This document shows, in pieces, positions 18,538 to 26,899 of a stretch of 64,000 nt of DNA. The notes below the pieces were generated by a model. It had not been told where the DNA came from, searched no databases, and saw only the letters and a program-made list of their open reading frames with translations. Position 1 is the stretch's first letter. Every line of letters starts with the position of its first letter. This DNA comes from Chitinophaga pinensis (GTDB lineage Bacteria > Bacteroidota > Bacteroidia > UBA4408): positions 62,001-126,000 of the forward strand of contig CAMAVS010000004.1 in the NCBI GenBank assembly GCA_945861665.1, given 5' to 3'. The translations under genes were made by a program, and so were the position numbers.

Positions 18538-18858
18538 TTATTCTGCTAGTACAGAATCTTTGTGCTGCGATTTATCGATAATAACAAAAATATCTTCGTC
18601 ATCTTTTTTCATCAGGTATTTTTCACGGGCAAATTTTTCTAAACTCTCTGCATTGGTTTGAAGCTCCTGAATATCCTTTTGATTCTTCTTTATTTCATCT
18701 TTAAAATAACCCCTGTCTGTTTCCAACTGCTTTAATTTTTGCCGCGACTGGTACTGTTCAATCATATCGTAACGATCGAAAAAAGTAACCCACACAGCCA
18801 AACCCAATATGGTAATGAAATACTTTTTTTTAATAAAGCGAAATACTTTTTTAAACAT
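18538..18858 (-). CDS. ftsB: FtsB/DivIC-type cell division protein
   Basis: This 106-residue bitopic membrane protein has a basic N-terminus, one membrane helix at about 13-27, a coiled coil at about 35-75 and a short conserved tail (FAREKYLMKKDDEDIFVI). This is the shape and the C-terminal signature of the septum formation initiator family, which bridges FtsQ and FtsL and activates septal wall synthesis. A TAACTTTG promoter element (18863-18870) lies only four bases before the ATG, which suggests a leaderless or near-leaderless transcript. thrS follows on the same strand. Confidence 0.88.
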   Translation of the reverse strand: MFKKVFRFIKKKYFITILGLAVWVTFFDRYDMIEQYQSRQKLKQLETDRGYFKDEIKKNQKDIQELQTNAESLEKFAREKYLMKKDDEDIFVIIDKSQHKDSVLAE

Positions 18859-19126
18859 CTTACAAAGTTAAAGCATACGAAGTGTGAAAATAATTGTGGA
18901 ATAAAAATGAGTTAACAATGAGGTGTTTATATCCAGTTACCGATTCTAATAATGTTTACGCTAGTGTGGGGTAGTAAAGCAAGTCAATTTATTTTATTAA
19001 AATAATTTAAGTTGTCCTACTCGTATGACTTTTCAGTTACACCCCGTTTTTTAAAAAAAATTAAGTTGGTTCTGGACTCCACTTATATTTGTCAATAATA
19101 CAAAATTTATTTTAAAAAAAAATTCA

Positions 19127-19780
19127 TTACCCTAACATCAACCCATCCTTCATCACCAATCTTCTATCGGCCATAGCAGCTAACTCTTCGTTGTGGGTAA
19201 CAATTACAAAGGTTTGTTTGTATTGTTCACGTAAGAAAAAAAAGAGTTTGTGTAAGTCTTTTGCATTGGATGAATCCAAGTTGCCAGATGGTTCATCGGC
19301 CAATACCACACAAGGGTTGTTTATTAATGCTCTTGCAACAGCAACCCGCTGTTGTTCACCGCCTGAAAGTTCTGCCGGTTTGTGTGATGCCCTATTTTTT
19401 AATCCTAAAAAATCTAACAATTCATAAGCCCGTGTTTCGGCGGTCTTTTTTGCTTTTTTAGCTATAAAAGCAGGTAAACAAATGTTTTCCAGGGCGGTAA
19501 ATTCGGGTAGTAAATGATGAAATTGAAATACAAAGCCAATGTTTTGGTTTCTGAAAGCAGATAGTTTTTTATCATTTAAATTATTCAATACCTCTCCCTT
19601 TATTTCAACAGTTCCTTCATCGGGCTTATCCAATGTTCCCAATATGTGCAGCAAGGTTGATTTCCCTGCTCCAGAAGAACCTACGATGGATACAATCTCC
19701 CCTTCTACAATTTCAACACTAACACACTTCAGTACTTTTAAGCTGCCGTATGATTTATAAATATTCGTTGTTTTTATCAC
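19127..19780 (-). CDS. lolD: LolD-type ABC transporter ATP-binding protein
   Basis: This 217-residue ATPase has Walker [11 protein letters not shown]-loop [12 protein letters not shown], signature [15 protein letters not shown], Walker [13 protein letters not shown] and switch His in FVIVTHNEE. The Q-loop region and length match the LolD/MacB branch that powers extraction of lipoproteins from the inner membrane. Its permease is not adjacent; the LolE-like protein at 783-2000 is a good candidate. It is divergent from the TPR gene that follows. Confidence 0.9.
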   Translation of the reverse strand: MIKTTNIYKSYGSLKVLKCVSVEIVEGEIVSIVGSSGAGKSTLLHILGTLDKPDEGTVEIKGEVLNNLNDKKLSAFRNQNIGFVFQFHHLLPEFTALENICLPAFIAKKAKKTAETRAYELLDFLGLKNRASHKPAELSGGEQQRVAVARALINNPCVVLADEPSGNLDSSNAKDLHKLFFFLREQYKQTFVIVTHNEELAAMADRRLVMKDGLMLG

Positions 19781-19925
19781 TCTTGTAAATTTAAGCTAAG
19801 GTAAAAGTAATAATGGTAAATAAAAAAACGAATGATATAGTATTTTTTGCTTTTACATTTTTCTAAAGGGGTTAAGAATTTTGAAGTGAATCTATTTATT
19901 AATACATTGCCTATAATTTTAATTT

Positions 19926-21062
19926 ATGCGTATTCGATTATTTACGATCTTCCTTATTGTTACTAATTCGATATTTGCTCAAATAAATATTGATAGTTTG
20001 CAGTCCATAGTTTCATCCAATGTGGCAGATACAATTAAAATTAAAAATTTACTTCTGCTTACTGAATATTGTCAAGACAATAGTAAAAACAAATGTGTTG
20101 AATATTTAAATCAAGCTTATACAATTGCTAAAAAATCGGATAACAAAAAGTACATATCTAGGCTAAGCAATCAATTAGGGAGGCATTATTATTACTTAGG
20201 TGATTATAAAAGAGCACTAAAGAATTTTTTAGAAACCCTGGAAGCAAACGAATCATTAACAGATGAAGTGGGAATTGCGAGCTGTTTAAATAATATTGGC
20301 AGTATTTATATTGGGCAGGAAGATTATGGAAAAGCGTTGGAATACCATTTAAAAGCGCTGAATTTAAGGCAAGAAAATTTTAAAAAAGGTTTAGGGGATG
20401 GAAACGATATTGCTATGTCGTATGGTAATATAGGTCAGGCATATTTCTACTTAAACAATTTGAGTAAGGCGATGGAATATTATAACAAGTCGATCAAAAT
20501 ATCTGAAAACACAGGGAACAAAGAACGTGTTGCGTTGATGTTGAATAATATAGGAAGTATTTATGGTCAACAAAAAAAATACGAAAATGCTTTGTTGTAT
20601 TATACAAAGTCCTTACAAATTCAACGCCAATTAAACGACAAACAAAATATGGCAATGACCTTGAATAATATTGCATCTGTTTACCTTGAAAAACTTGATT
20701 ACACGAATGCAATTTATTTATTCAACAAGGGATTAGCATTGTCAAAACAAAATGGTTATTTAGATGATTTAAAAACAAGTTATGAAGGTTTAAACAGTTG
20801 TTATTTAGGATTGAAAGACTTTAAAAATGCTTATACCTATTTAACCCTTTTTCATTCCATAAAAGATTCCATTTACAATTCAGAAAACTCAGACCAGCTG
20901 AATGAAATGCTAACCAAGTTTGACACAAATAGCAAGGAGCAGTCTATAAAACTATTGCAAAAAGATCAACAAATACACAATTACTTTAGAAATTCCATTA
21001 TTGTAGGCTTCATTTTAATTTGCATTATCGCTATTTTGCTTTTTAGCATAAACAAAATGTGA
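19926..21062 (+). CDS. Exported TPR protein ending in a membrane helix (truncated sensor?)
   Basis: This 378-residue protein has a signal peptide (1-18, ending IFAQ), then about six tetratricopeptide repeats (about 70-310; each with NNIGSIY- or YNKSLKI-like units), then one membrane helix at about 353-373, and stops six residues later (FSINKM). In related Bacteroidota sensors this helix is followed by a cytoplasmic coiled coil and a LuxR-type or histidine-kinase output domain, which is missing here. Either the protein is a stand-alone membrane TPR adaptor, or the gene has lost its 3' part to the TGA at 21060. No output-domain remnant was recognised downstream. Confidence 0.8.
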   Translation: MRIRLFTIFLIVTNSIFAQINIDSLQSIVSSNVADTIKIKNLLLLTEYCQDNSKNKCVEYLNQAYTIAKKSDNKKYISRLSNQLGRHYYYLGDYKRALKNFLETLEANESLTDEVGIASCLNNIGSIYIGQEDYGKALEYHLKALNLRQENFKKGLGDGNDIAMSYGNIGQAYFYLNNLSKAMEYYNKSIKISENTGNKERVALMLNNIGSIYGQQKKYENALLYYTKSLQIQRQLNDKQNMAMTLNNIASVYLEKLDYTNAIYLFNKGLALSKQNGYLDDLKTSYEGLNSCYLGLKDFKNAYTYLTLFHSIKDSIYNSENSDQLNEMLTKFDTNSKEQSIKLLQKDQQIHNYFRNSIIVGFILICIIAILLFSINKM

Positions 21063-21147
21063 AATGAATATTAAAACATAATAGAACTTGAAACTATAAA
21101 TAATGTTTTTGTAAAATATTCAGAAAAATGTAAAGAAGATGAAAACA

Positions 21148-21177
21148 AAAAAAACCCGCTTGTGGCGGGTTTTTTTT
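21148..21177. terminator. Bidirectional terminator between the TPR gene and hup
   Basis: An ACCCGC/GCGGGT stem with a TTGTG loop, flanked by A8 and T8 runs, lies between the convergent TPR and HU genes and can serve both. Confidence 0.88.
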
Positions 21178-21195
21178 GTTAGTTAAAAGTAAATA

Positions 21196-21471
21196 CTACT
21201 TGTTAACAGTTTTAGCTAACTCAGTACCAGCTTTGAACTTTGCAACTTTTTTAGCTTTGATTTGGATTGTTTTACCAGTTTGTGGGTTTCTTCCAGTTCT
21301 AGCATTTCTTTTAGCTACTGAAAAAGATCCAAAACCTACTAAAGCAACTCTGTCTCCCTTTTTAAGAGCTTTTGATGTTGCTTCAATAAATCCTTCTAAT
21401 GCTCTTTGAGCATCTGCTTTTGTGATTTTCGCACTTCCTGCGATTGCATCAACTAATTCTGATTTGTTCAT
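21196..21471 (-). CDS. hup: HU-family DNA-binding protein
   Basis: This 91-residue nucleoid protein matches HU throughout: MNKSELVDAIA at the start, the dimer core ALKKGDRVALVGFGSFSV, and the DNA-intercalating arm with RNARTGRNPQTGKTI, including the Pro at the arm tip. It bends and compacts DNA. It is monocistronic, with its own promoter (21519-21548) and a shared terminator. Confidence 0.97.
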   Translation of the reverse strand: MNKSELVDAIAGSAKITKADAQRALEGFIEATSKALKKGDRVALVGFGSFSVAKRNARTGRNPQTGKTIQIKAKKVAKFKAGTELAKTVNK

Positions 21472-21518
21472 TTTGTTTTTAGTTTTTTAGTTAAACATTA
21501 ATTAATTATAGAACGCGA

Positions 21519-21548
21519 CAAAAATAAACAGAAATACACTCACACCAA
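21519..21548 (-). promoter_or_regulatory. Bacteroidota promoter for hup
   Basis: On the minus strand TTG (21548-21546), 19 bases, then TATTTTTG (21526-21519) match the TTG-N19-TAnnTTTG consensus of the primary sigma factor in this phylum, about 48 bases before the hup ATG. Confidence 0.7.
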
Positions 21549-21904
21549 TCACTACAGACCAAAAAAATGCTTACTTTGTTGATAACTCCGCATTTTGTTA
21601 ATAACTATGGCTCAAAATGGCTGTTATCAGTACCTTTTTAGAAAAAAATAACCTAAAAAGTAATCTATTGAATATATATAGGCATATAAATTTAGCTTAA
21701 TGGTACATTATATTAGATTTTATGTAGGGATGAAATGATGAATTAAAATTATTTTAATTTTTTAAGTAGCTCGCTCAGGAATTTCTCAGCTTTTGTTTTT
21801 ATAGATAAATTAAATCTTTTAAGCGAAATAATAATAGGTTCAATGATAACACCAATCATAGATGCCAATTTATCAGGCCTTCATATACTACAAAATAGGA
21901 TAAA
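21549..21904. other. AT-rich spacer, one possible short reading frame
   Basis: This stretch lies between the hup promoter and the Skp-like gene. The only coding hint is a 36-codon minus-strand frame at 21749-21859, starting MIGVIIEP, with a basic helical C-terminus. It has no visible ribosome site or homologue that I recognise, and it may be chance or a gene remnant. No tRNA or terminator was seen. Confidence 0.3.
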
Positions 21905-22528
21905 CTATTTTTTATTCACCTTCTGTGCCTTATATTCATTATTTATGCCCTCTAATACTTCTTTGGTAATGTCCATAGTGGCTTTTGCATACAGTATGCC
22001 ACCACCGTTTGAGTATCCAAGTATATAAGTGTAACTGGAGTTGTTATAGTTCTTGTTTAAATACTCTGTAATGTTATTTTGTACTGCTTCATTTTTTTTT
22101 AATTCATTTTTCCCTAATGATTCATTCATTTGGTCGCGGTACTCCGTTAGTTTTTGCTCCTTTACCATCAACTCCTGCTGCTTTGCCATTCCTTCATCCT
22201 GACTAATGTTAGCAGCTTTGTCTCTCAATTGATTGTATTCAGTTTCCAATGCCTTGTATTTAGTGTTAAAATTTGCCTCGGCATTCTTACGTGCTTGCTC
22301 CAATACTTTCCTTGTATCCTTCACAAATTCGTAATTATCCCATAAACTATCGGAATTTACAAATACAACCGTACTGGATTTGAGTTCAATTTTTGGTTGA
22401 GTTAACTGTTTTGCTTCCTTTTTTTTGACAAGTGGCTCCACAATAGAGTGGCTTTTGAAATGCAAGTAATACAATACGGCTACCGCAGCTGCTAAGACTA
22501 AATTTACAACTAATGAACTATTTTTCAC
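21905..22528 (-). CDS. OmpH/Skp-family periplasmic chaperone-like protein
   Basis: This 207-residue protein has an N-terminal hydrophobic segment (about 7-24), which acts as a signal or anchor, then an OmpH fold: a small beta core (VVFVNSDSLWDNYEF and the C-terminal SYTYILGYSNGGGILYA) around a long coiled coil rich in Ala, Lys, Glu and Gln (about 70-150). Skp-type chaperones hold unfolded outer-membrane proteins in the periplasm. The single membrane segment may keep it tethered. It is encoded alone on the minus strand. Confidence 0.88.
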   Translation of the reverse strand: MKNSSLVVNLVLAAAVAVLYYLHFKSHSIVEPLVKKKEAKQLTQPKIELKSSTVVFVNSDSLWDNYEFVKDTRKVLEQARKNAEANFNTKYKALETEYNQLRDKAANISQDEGMAKQQELMVKEQKLTEYRDQMNESLGKNELKKNEAVQNNITEYLNKNYNNSSYTYILGYSNGGGILYAKATMDITKEVLEGINNEYKAQKVNKK

Positions 22529-22657
22529 GTATTTATGGTTTTATAAGCGACAAATGTACGGAATTATTAATGTTGGAATAATTATTAAGTAATACCTTAA
22601 TTAAAAATTATAATTACCTGGTAATCAATTTTTTATTATTTTTATTTTTAATTCTAC

Positions 22658-22688
22658 TTGTACTTTCTAATCGAAATATATACCTTTG
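22658..22688 (+). promoter_or_regulatory. Bacteroidota promoter for rpmE2
   Basis: TTG (22658-22660), 20 bases and TACCTTTG (22681-22688) fit the TTG-N19-20-TAnnTTTG consensus, ending 29 bases before the L31 start. This also argues against translation starting at 22658, inside the promoter. Confidence 0.65.
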
Positions 22689-22717
22689 CCGTACAATTAT
22701 CAAGAAGAAAACCCACA

Positions 22718-22966
22718 ATGAAAAAAGACCTACATCCAGAAAACTACAGATTAGTTGTTTTTAAAGATATGTCAATTGATTACTCTTTTATTACGAAATC
22801 AACATCCGATACGAAGGAAACGGTTGTTTGGGAAGACGGCAAGGAATATCCTTTGGTAAAACTTGAAATATCCTCTAAATCGCATCCATTTTATACAGGA
22901 AAAGTTAAATTAGTAGATACTGCCGGTCGTGTTGATAAATTCAATACGCGCTATCAGAAAAAATAG
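22718..22966 (+). CDS. rpmE2: 50S ribosomal protein L31 type B
   Basis: This 82-residue L31 has the type B signature [19 protein letters not shown] and the C-terminal [13 protein letters not shown]. It has no cysteine, so it is the zinc-free form, which in many bacteria replaces zinc-binding L31 under zinc limitation. The ATG at 22718 is used because it starts the conserved protein and lies just after the promoter. A strong terminator follows. Confidence 0.96.
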   Translation: MKKDLHPENYRLVVFKDMSIDYSFITKSTSDTKETVVWEDGKEYPLVKLEISSKSHPFYTGKVKLVDTAGRVDKFNTRYQKK

Positions 22967-23010
22967 AGTTAATGTGATTTTTTCTTTTTAATTGATCCAT
23001 TATTTATAGT

Positions 23011-23038
23011 AGTCCCACAGAAATGTGGGACTTTTTTT
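23011..23038 (+). terminator. Rho-independent terminator after rpmE2
   Basis: A perfect 9-bp stem AGTCCCACA/TGTGGGACT with a GAAA loop is followed by a T-run. An ATG at 23025 falls inside this stem, so it is unlikely to be the start of the following gene. Confidence 0.92.
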
Positions 23039-23069
23039 AGTTATTACACAATGGTTTAATTTGCACGAA

Positions 23070-24575
23070 GTGAGTAGTACCCCAACCAATCCATCCGACC
23101 AAAAATACGTCCTTAGCAAATCGACCTACATTCGTGGTCTGCAATGCAAAAAATCGCTATTCCTCTATAAAAAATTCATTCAACTTCGCGATCCGCTAAG
23201 CAGTGAACAAGCTGCTATTTTTAGTCGTGGTACAAATATCGGTTTAATCGCTCAAGGATTGTTTCCGGGTGGTACAGATGCCAGAAGTTTCTGTAAAAGC
23301 AGTAACGAGGCTATTAAAAAAACACAAGAGCTAATAAATTCAGGAGAAGAAATAATTTATGAAGCAGCTTTTCAACACGATCAGGTATTAGTGTACTTGG
23401 ATATATTGATTAAAAAAGATGGAAAGTGGTTTGCTTATGAAGTAAAAAGTTCGGTTAAAGTTAGCAAAACCTATATGAACGATGCCGCTTTGCAGTATTT
23501 TGTAATCACTCAAAACGGATTGCTATTGGAAGCAATGAATATTCTGTATATAAACAAAGAATACCAAAGAAAAAAGGAATTACAACTGGAGCAATTTTTT
23601 CTAACAAAAGAAGTAAGCGATTATTGCAAGGGACAAACTGAGGATATACAAGCAAAATTAGTTGACTTAAAAGAGGTTATTAAACTGGAAGCTATTCCCG
23701 AAATAAGTATAGGAGAACATTGTAATAGTCCCTACCCTTGCGATTTTATGAGTTATTGCTGGAAAAATGTACCGAATGATTCTGTCTTTAATATTATGGG
23801 CGCTAATAGAAGCGAACTTTTTTCAATGTATAATGCAGGTATTAAAAGCATAAAAGATATTGAGAACGAAGAAGTATATAATCGTGAGCAACGTATACAA
23901 ATATGGAGTTATAAGAATAAAAAGGCCTTTGCTTCAAAAAAAGGATTAAACGATTTTTTTGACACCCTCACTTACCCCATCTACTTTTTGGATATTGAAA
24001 TTTGTATGCCTGCCTTGCCCGAATTTGAAGGCAACTATCCATATCAACACACTCCTTACCAATACTCACTTCATTACAAACAAAATGCTGATGCAGAATT
24101 GTCACATATTGATTTTTTAGCCGAAAGTATGGGTAATCCATCGCGACAGTTTTTAGATCATTTTTTAGCACATATTGGAAACAAAGGCAGTATTCTCATT
24201 TTTGATGATTCGGCCGAACGGAGAGTTTTAAACCAATTGGTAAAGGAAATGCCAGAAAGAAAAGCTGAAATGGACAAAGTATTAAACCGCTTTGTGGACA
24301 TCTCGCAGGTATTTATGAAAAGACATTATTACAATCCTTTAATGAAGGGTTCCTTATCACTTAAAAATATATTACCAGCCTTACTACCTGGTATTGATTA
24401 CAGTAAGTTGGCTATAAGCAATGGTGTTACAGCTTTGGCTGCATTTGATAAGCTGCGCAATCCACAAGCCGATTTATTTGAGATAGATGAGTTACGAAAA
24501 AATTTGCTGGAGTATTGCAAAATGGATACCTATGCAATTGCAATGATTACAGAAAAGTTGAGGGAGTTTATTTGA
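23070..24575 (+). CDS. DUF2779 protein: Cas4-like iron-sulfur nuclease fused to DEDDy-type exonuclease
   Basis: About 501 residues. The N-terminal half looks like a Cas4/RecB-type PD-(D/E)XK nuclease: LSKSTYIRGLQC near the start, then YLDILI and YEVKSS as catalytic Asp and Glu-x-Lys, and a late Cys cluster C-x5-C-x5-C (CNSPYPCDFMSYC). Together with the early Cys this could hold a 4Fe-4S cluster. The C-terminal half is the DUF2779 RNase H-like exonuclease, with FLDIE, FVDIS and the YCKMD motif of DEDDy enzymes. The biological role of the family is unknown; DNA or RNA processing is inferred. GTG 23070 (or TTG 23061) is preferred because ATG 23025 lies in the rpmE2 terminator. Confidence 0.85.
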   Translation: MSSTPTNPSDQKYVLSKSTYIRGLQCKKSLFLYKKFIQLRDPLSSEQAAIFSRGTNIGLIAQGLFPGGTDARSFCKSSNEAIKKTQELINSGEEIIYEAAFQHDQVLVYLDILIKKDGKWFAYEVKSSVKVSKTYMNDAALQYFVITQNGLLLEAMNILYINKEYQRKKELQLEQFFLTKEVSDYCKGQTEDIQAKLVDLKEVIKLEAIPEISIGEHCNSPYPCDFMSYCWKNVPNDSVFNIMGANRSELFSMYNAGIKSIKDIENEEVYNREQRIQIWSYKNKKAFASKKGLNDFFDTLTYPIYFLDIEICMPALPEFEGNYPYQHTPYQYSLHYKQNADAELSHIDFLAESMGNPSRQFLDHFLAHIGNKGSILIFDDSAERRVLNQLVKEMPERKAEMDKVLNRFVDISQVFMKRHYYNPLMKGSLSLKNILPALLPGIDYSKLAISNGVTALAAFDKLRNPQADLFEIDELRKNLLEYCKMDTYAIAMITEKLREFI

Positions 24576-24664
24576 TAAATTTTTGTGTGCGTTGTGCCAA
24601 AATTATTCCTTATGTTGCGTAACTTTTAAACATTTGTTTCACTTAAAAAAAAGTACAGATATAT

Positions 24665-25045
24665 CTAGCTCACAACTGCAATAACAGATATTTCAACATT
24701 TACATCTTTCGGTAAACGCGACACTTGAACGGTTTCTCTGGCAGGAAAATCTTTCGTAAAATAAGAACCGTATACCTCATTCACTTTTGCAAAATTATTC
24801 ATATCGCTTAAAAAAATACTCGTTTTAACAACGTTTGTAAAATCCATTCCTGCTTCGGTAAGTATAGCTTTTATATTGTCCATTACCCTTTTTGTTTCTT
24901 CAATGATATTGTCCAATATTAAAAGTCCCGTAGCTGAATTAATTGCAATTTGTCCTGACACATATAGTGTTCCATTTACCAGCACAGCTTGGCTGTATGG
25001 GCCAATAGGTGAAGGTGCATTAGTTGTGGCGATAATCTTTTTCAT
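24665..25045 (-). CDS. RidA-family enamine/imine deaminase
   Basis: This 126-residue protein of the RidA/YjgF family hydrolyses reactive enamines such as 2-aminoacrylate produced by PLP enzymes. The N-terminal PSPIGPYSQAV, the middle VKTSIFLSDMNNFAKVNEVY and the catalytic Arg in FPARETVQVSRLP are all present, and the length is standard for the trimeric enzyme. It is transcribed on its own strand block upstream of nothing obvious; the gene to its right (cdaA) is 158 bases away. Confidence 0.95.
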   Translation of the reverse strand: MKKIIATTNAPSPIGPYSQAVLVNGTLYVSGQIAINSATGLLILDNIIEETKRVMDNIKAILTEAGMDFTNVVKTSIFLSDMNNFAKVNEVYGSYFTKDFPARETVQVSRLPKDVNVEISVIAVVS

Positions 25046-25203
25046 AGATCTTTATTCGATTATTTTATACTGTAATTGTCCTTATTTTCTCACCAGCATT
25101 TAAGGTTTAAAGTTTGTGGTTAATTAATAAAGATAAACTAACAACATTTTAGACAAATAAACAATTTTTTATCGATTAAATTTTATTGACAAAACACGAA
25201 TGT

Positions 25204-26013
25204 TTATCCTTTCGGTTCAGTAAGTTCTGCTTCAAGTATCTTTCTTAGCCCATCTGCTGTTAAGTGCTGCATTAACTGACCATCTTTAGAAAAAGCTATT
25301 TCACCTGTTTGTTCCGATACGGCAATGGCAAAAGCATCTGTTACTTCTGTAATTCCAACTGCCGCACGGTGACGCATTCCTAAATTGGAAGGAAAGTCAT
25401 TGTTTTCGGAAACAGGCAATACGCAACGAGCAGATTGAATGGTGTTACCAACAATAATTACCGCACCATCATGCAACGGACTGTTTTTATAAAAAATGCT
25501 CTCCAATAAGCGCAAGGAAACTTTTGCATTTATATTATCGCCTGTATTGGAATAAAAATTTAAATCGGTTTTATTACTGATAACTATAATGGCTCCTGTT
25601 TTTGAATCCGACATATTTTTACAAGCTTTAGCAATGGCATTTATATCAATCGATTCAGATACTTTTGTTTCGAAGCTCATTTTAAACCAGTTTTTTGAAA
25701 AGTAATTTTTGTTGATAATTCCGTTTGTTCCAATGAGCAATAAAAATTTACGCAACTCTTGTTGAAAAACAATAATTAATGCGATTACACCCACTCCAAT
25801 AAATTGACCAAGAATGGTGCTTAATAATTGCATATTCAGAGCTTTTACAACCAACCAAAAAAAGTATATAGAAACAATTCCAATAAATATATTAACTGCC
25901 ATTGTCCCCCTTACTATCTTATATAATTGGAAAAGCAATACAGCTACCAATAACACATCTATGGCGTCAATCCATCGAAAACTTAAAAAATAGGGGAAGA
26001 TTGATAAAACCAT
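25204..26013 (-). CDS. cdaA: Diadenylate cyclase (c-di-AMP synthase)
   Basis: This 269-residue membrane enzyme joins two ATP into the second messenger c-di-AMP. Three membrane helices lie at about 5-25, 33-56 and 62-85, followed by the DAC domain with the two catalytic signatures DGA (LHDGAVII) and RHR (GMRHRAAVGI). The ATG overlaps the folP stop by one base (TAATG), so the two are translationally coupled; this folP-cdaA order recurs in Bacteroidota. No c-di-AMP phosphodiesterase gene is seen in the window. Confidence 0.95.
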   Translation of the reverse strand: MVLSIFPYFLSFRWIDAIDVLLVAVLLFQLYKIVRGTMAVNIFIGIVSIYFFWLVVKALNMQLLSTILGQFIGVGVIALIIVFQQELRKFLLLIGTNGIINKNYFSKNWFKMSFETKVSESIDINAIAKACKNMSDSKTGAIIVISNKTDLNFYSNTGDNINAKVSLRLLESIFYKNSPLHDGAVIIVGNTIQSARCVLPVSENNDFPSNLGMRHRAAVGITEVTDAFAIAVSEQTGEIAFSKDGQLMQHLTADGLRKILEAELTEPKG

Positions 26014-26837
26014 TATGACTGTTGATTATAAAAATTTACAATTTTAATTGCCTCCATTGCCTCTTTCACATCGTGCACACGTAATATGTTTGCACCATTT
26101 AATAATGCAACAGTATTTACAACTGATGTACCATTAAGTGCTTGGTTTGGAGATGCATTGATTACTTTGTTTATCATCGATTTTCGAGAAAGTCCCGCTA
26201 AAATAGGCAATTCAAATTTTTTAAACAAAAAAAGGTTTTTTAATATGCAATAATTGTGTTCCGGAGTTTTGCCAAAGCCAAATCCTGGGTCAATAATAAT
26301 ATCGCTAGCACCCAATGATTTCAATTCATTCACTTTTTGTTGAAAATACGTTGCTACTTCTTTCACCACATCCTCATAATGAGGATTGTTTTGCATAGTT
26401 AAGGGAGTGCTTTGCATATGCATCATTATATAGGGTGTTTTTGCTTTTGCAATGAATGGAAACATTCCTGCATCCATTTCTCCTCCCGAAATATCGTTTA
26501 TGATACCTGCGCCATTGTGTATTGCTATTTCAGCAACCGAAGCATGAAAAGTATCTGCCGAAAAAATAGCTGTCGGGAATTCCTTCACCAATAATTTTAA
26601 GATATTTTCAATTTTTTGAATCTCTTCTTTTTCATCTATGGCAATAGAACCTGGCTTTGATGAAGAGGGTCCAATATCAATAATACTTGCCCCTTCTTCC
26701 AACATTTTCGAAACCTGCTCTATGACTGATTTGTCGGAAGAGAATTTACCACCATCATAAAAGGAATCGGCAGTGATGTTTAAAATGCCCATCACTACCG
26801 GTTTTTCAAGAGAAAGTATTTTTCCGTTACAGTTCAT
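26013..26837 (-). CDS. folP: Dihydropteroate synthase
   Basis: This 274-residue TIM-barrel enzyme condenses 6-hydroxymethyl-dihydropterin diphosphate with p-aminobenzoate in folate synthesis; it is the target of sulfonamides. The signatures are MGILNITADSFYDGG at the N-terminus, the substrate loop IDIGPSSSKPGS, NDISGG, DPGFGFGKTPEHN and the C-terminal RVHDV. Loop 2 carries a Ser-rich form of the usual GPxSTRPG. It is the first gene of the pair with cdaA and diverges from the DUF1599 gene, whose start is 62 bases away. Confidence 0.96.
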   Translation of the reverse strand: MNCNGKILSLEKPVVMGILNITADSFYDGGKFSSDKSVIEQVSKMLEEGASIIDIGPSSSKPGSIAIDEKEEIQKIENILKLLVKEFPTAIFSADTFHASVAEIAIHNGAGIINDISGGEMDAGMFPFIAKAKTPYIMMHMQSTPLTMQNNPHYEDVVKEVATYFQQKVNELKSLGASDIIIDPGFGFGKTPEHNYCILKNLFLFKKFELPILAGLSRKSMINKVINASPNQALNGTSVVNTVALLNGANILRVHDVKEAMEAIKIVNFYNQQS

Positions 26838-26899
26838 TCAATTTGTTCAAAATAATTATCTTTGGCATTCTAATATTAATCATTTTTCACATTGCAAAT

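Noticed and set aside
23025-23069. ATG 23025 as the start of the DUF2779 gene
   Set aside because: The codon lies inside the 3' arm of a perfect terminator hairpin; GTG 23070 or TTG 23061 is more likely.
23070-24575. CRISPR-Cas locus suggested by the Cas4-like domain
   Set aside because: No repeat array and no other cas gene occurs in the window; the domain is shared with many RecB-type nucleases.
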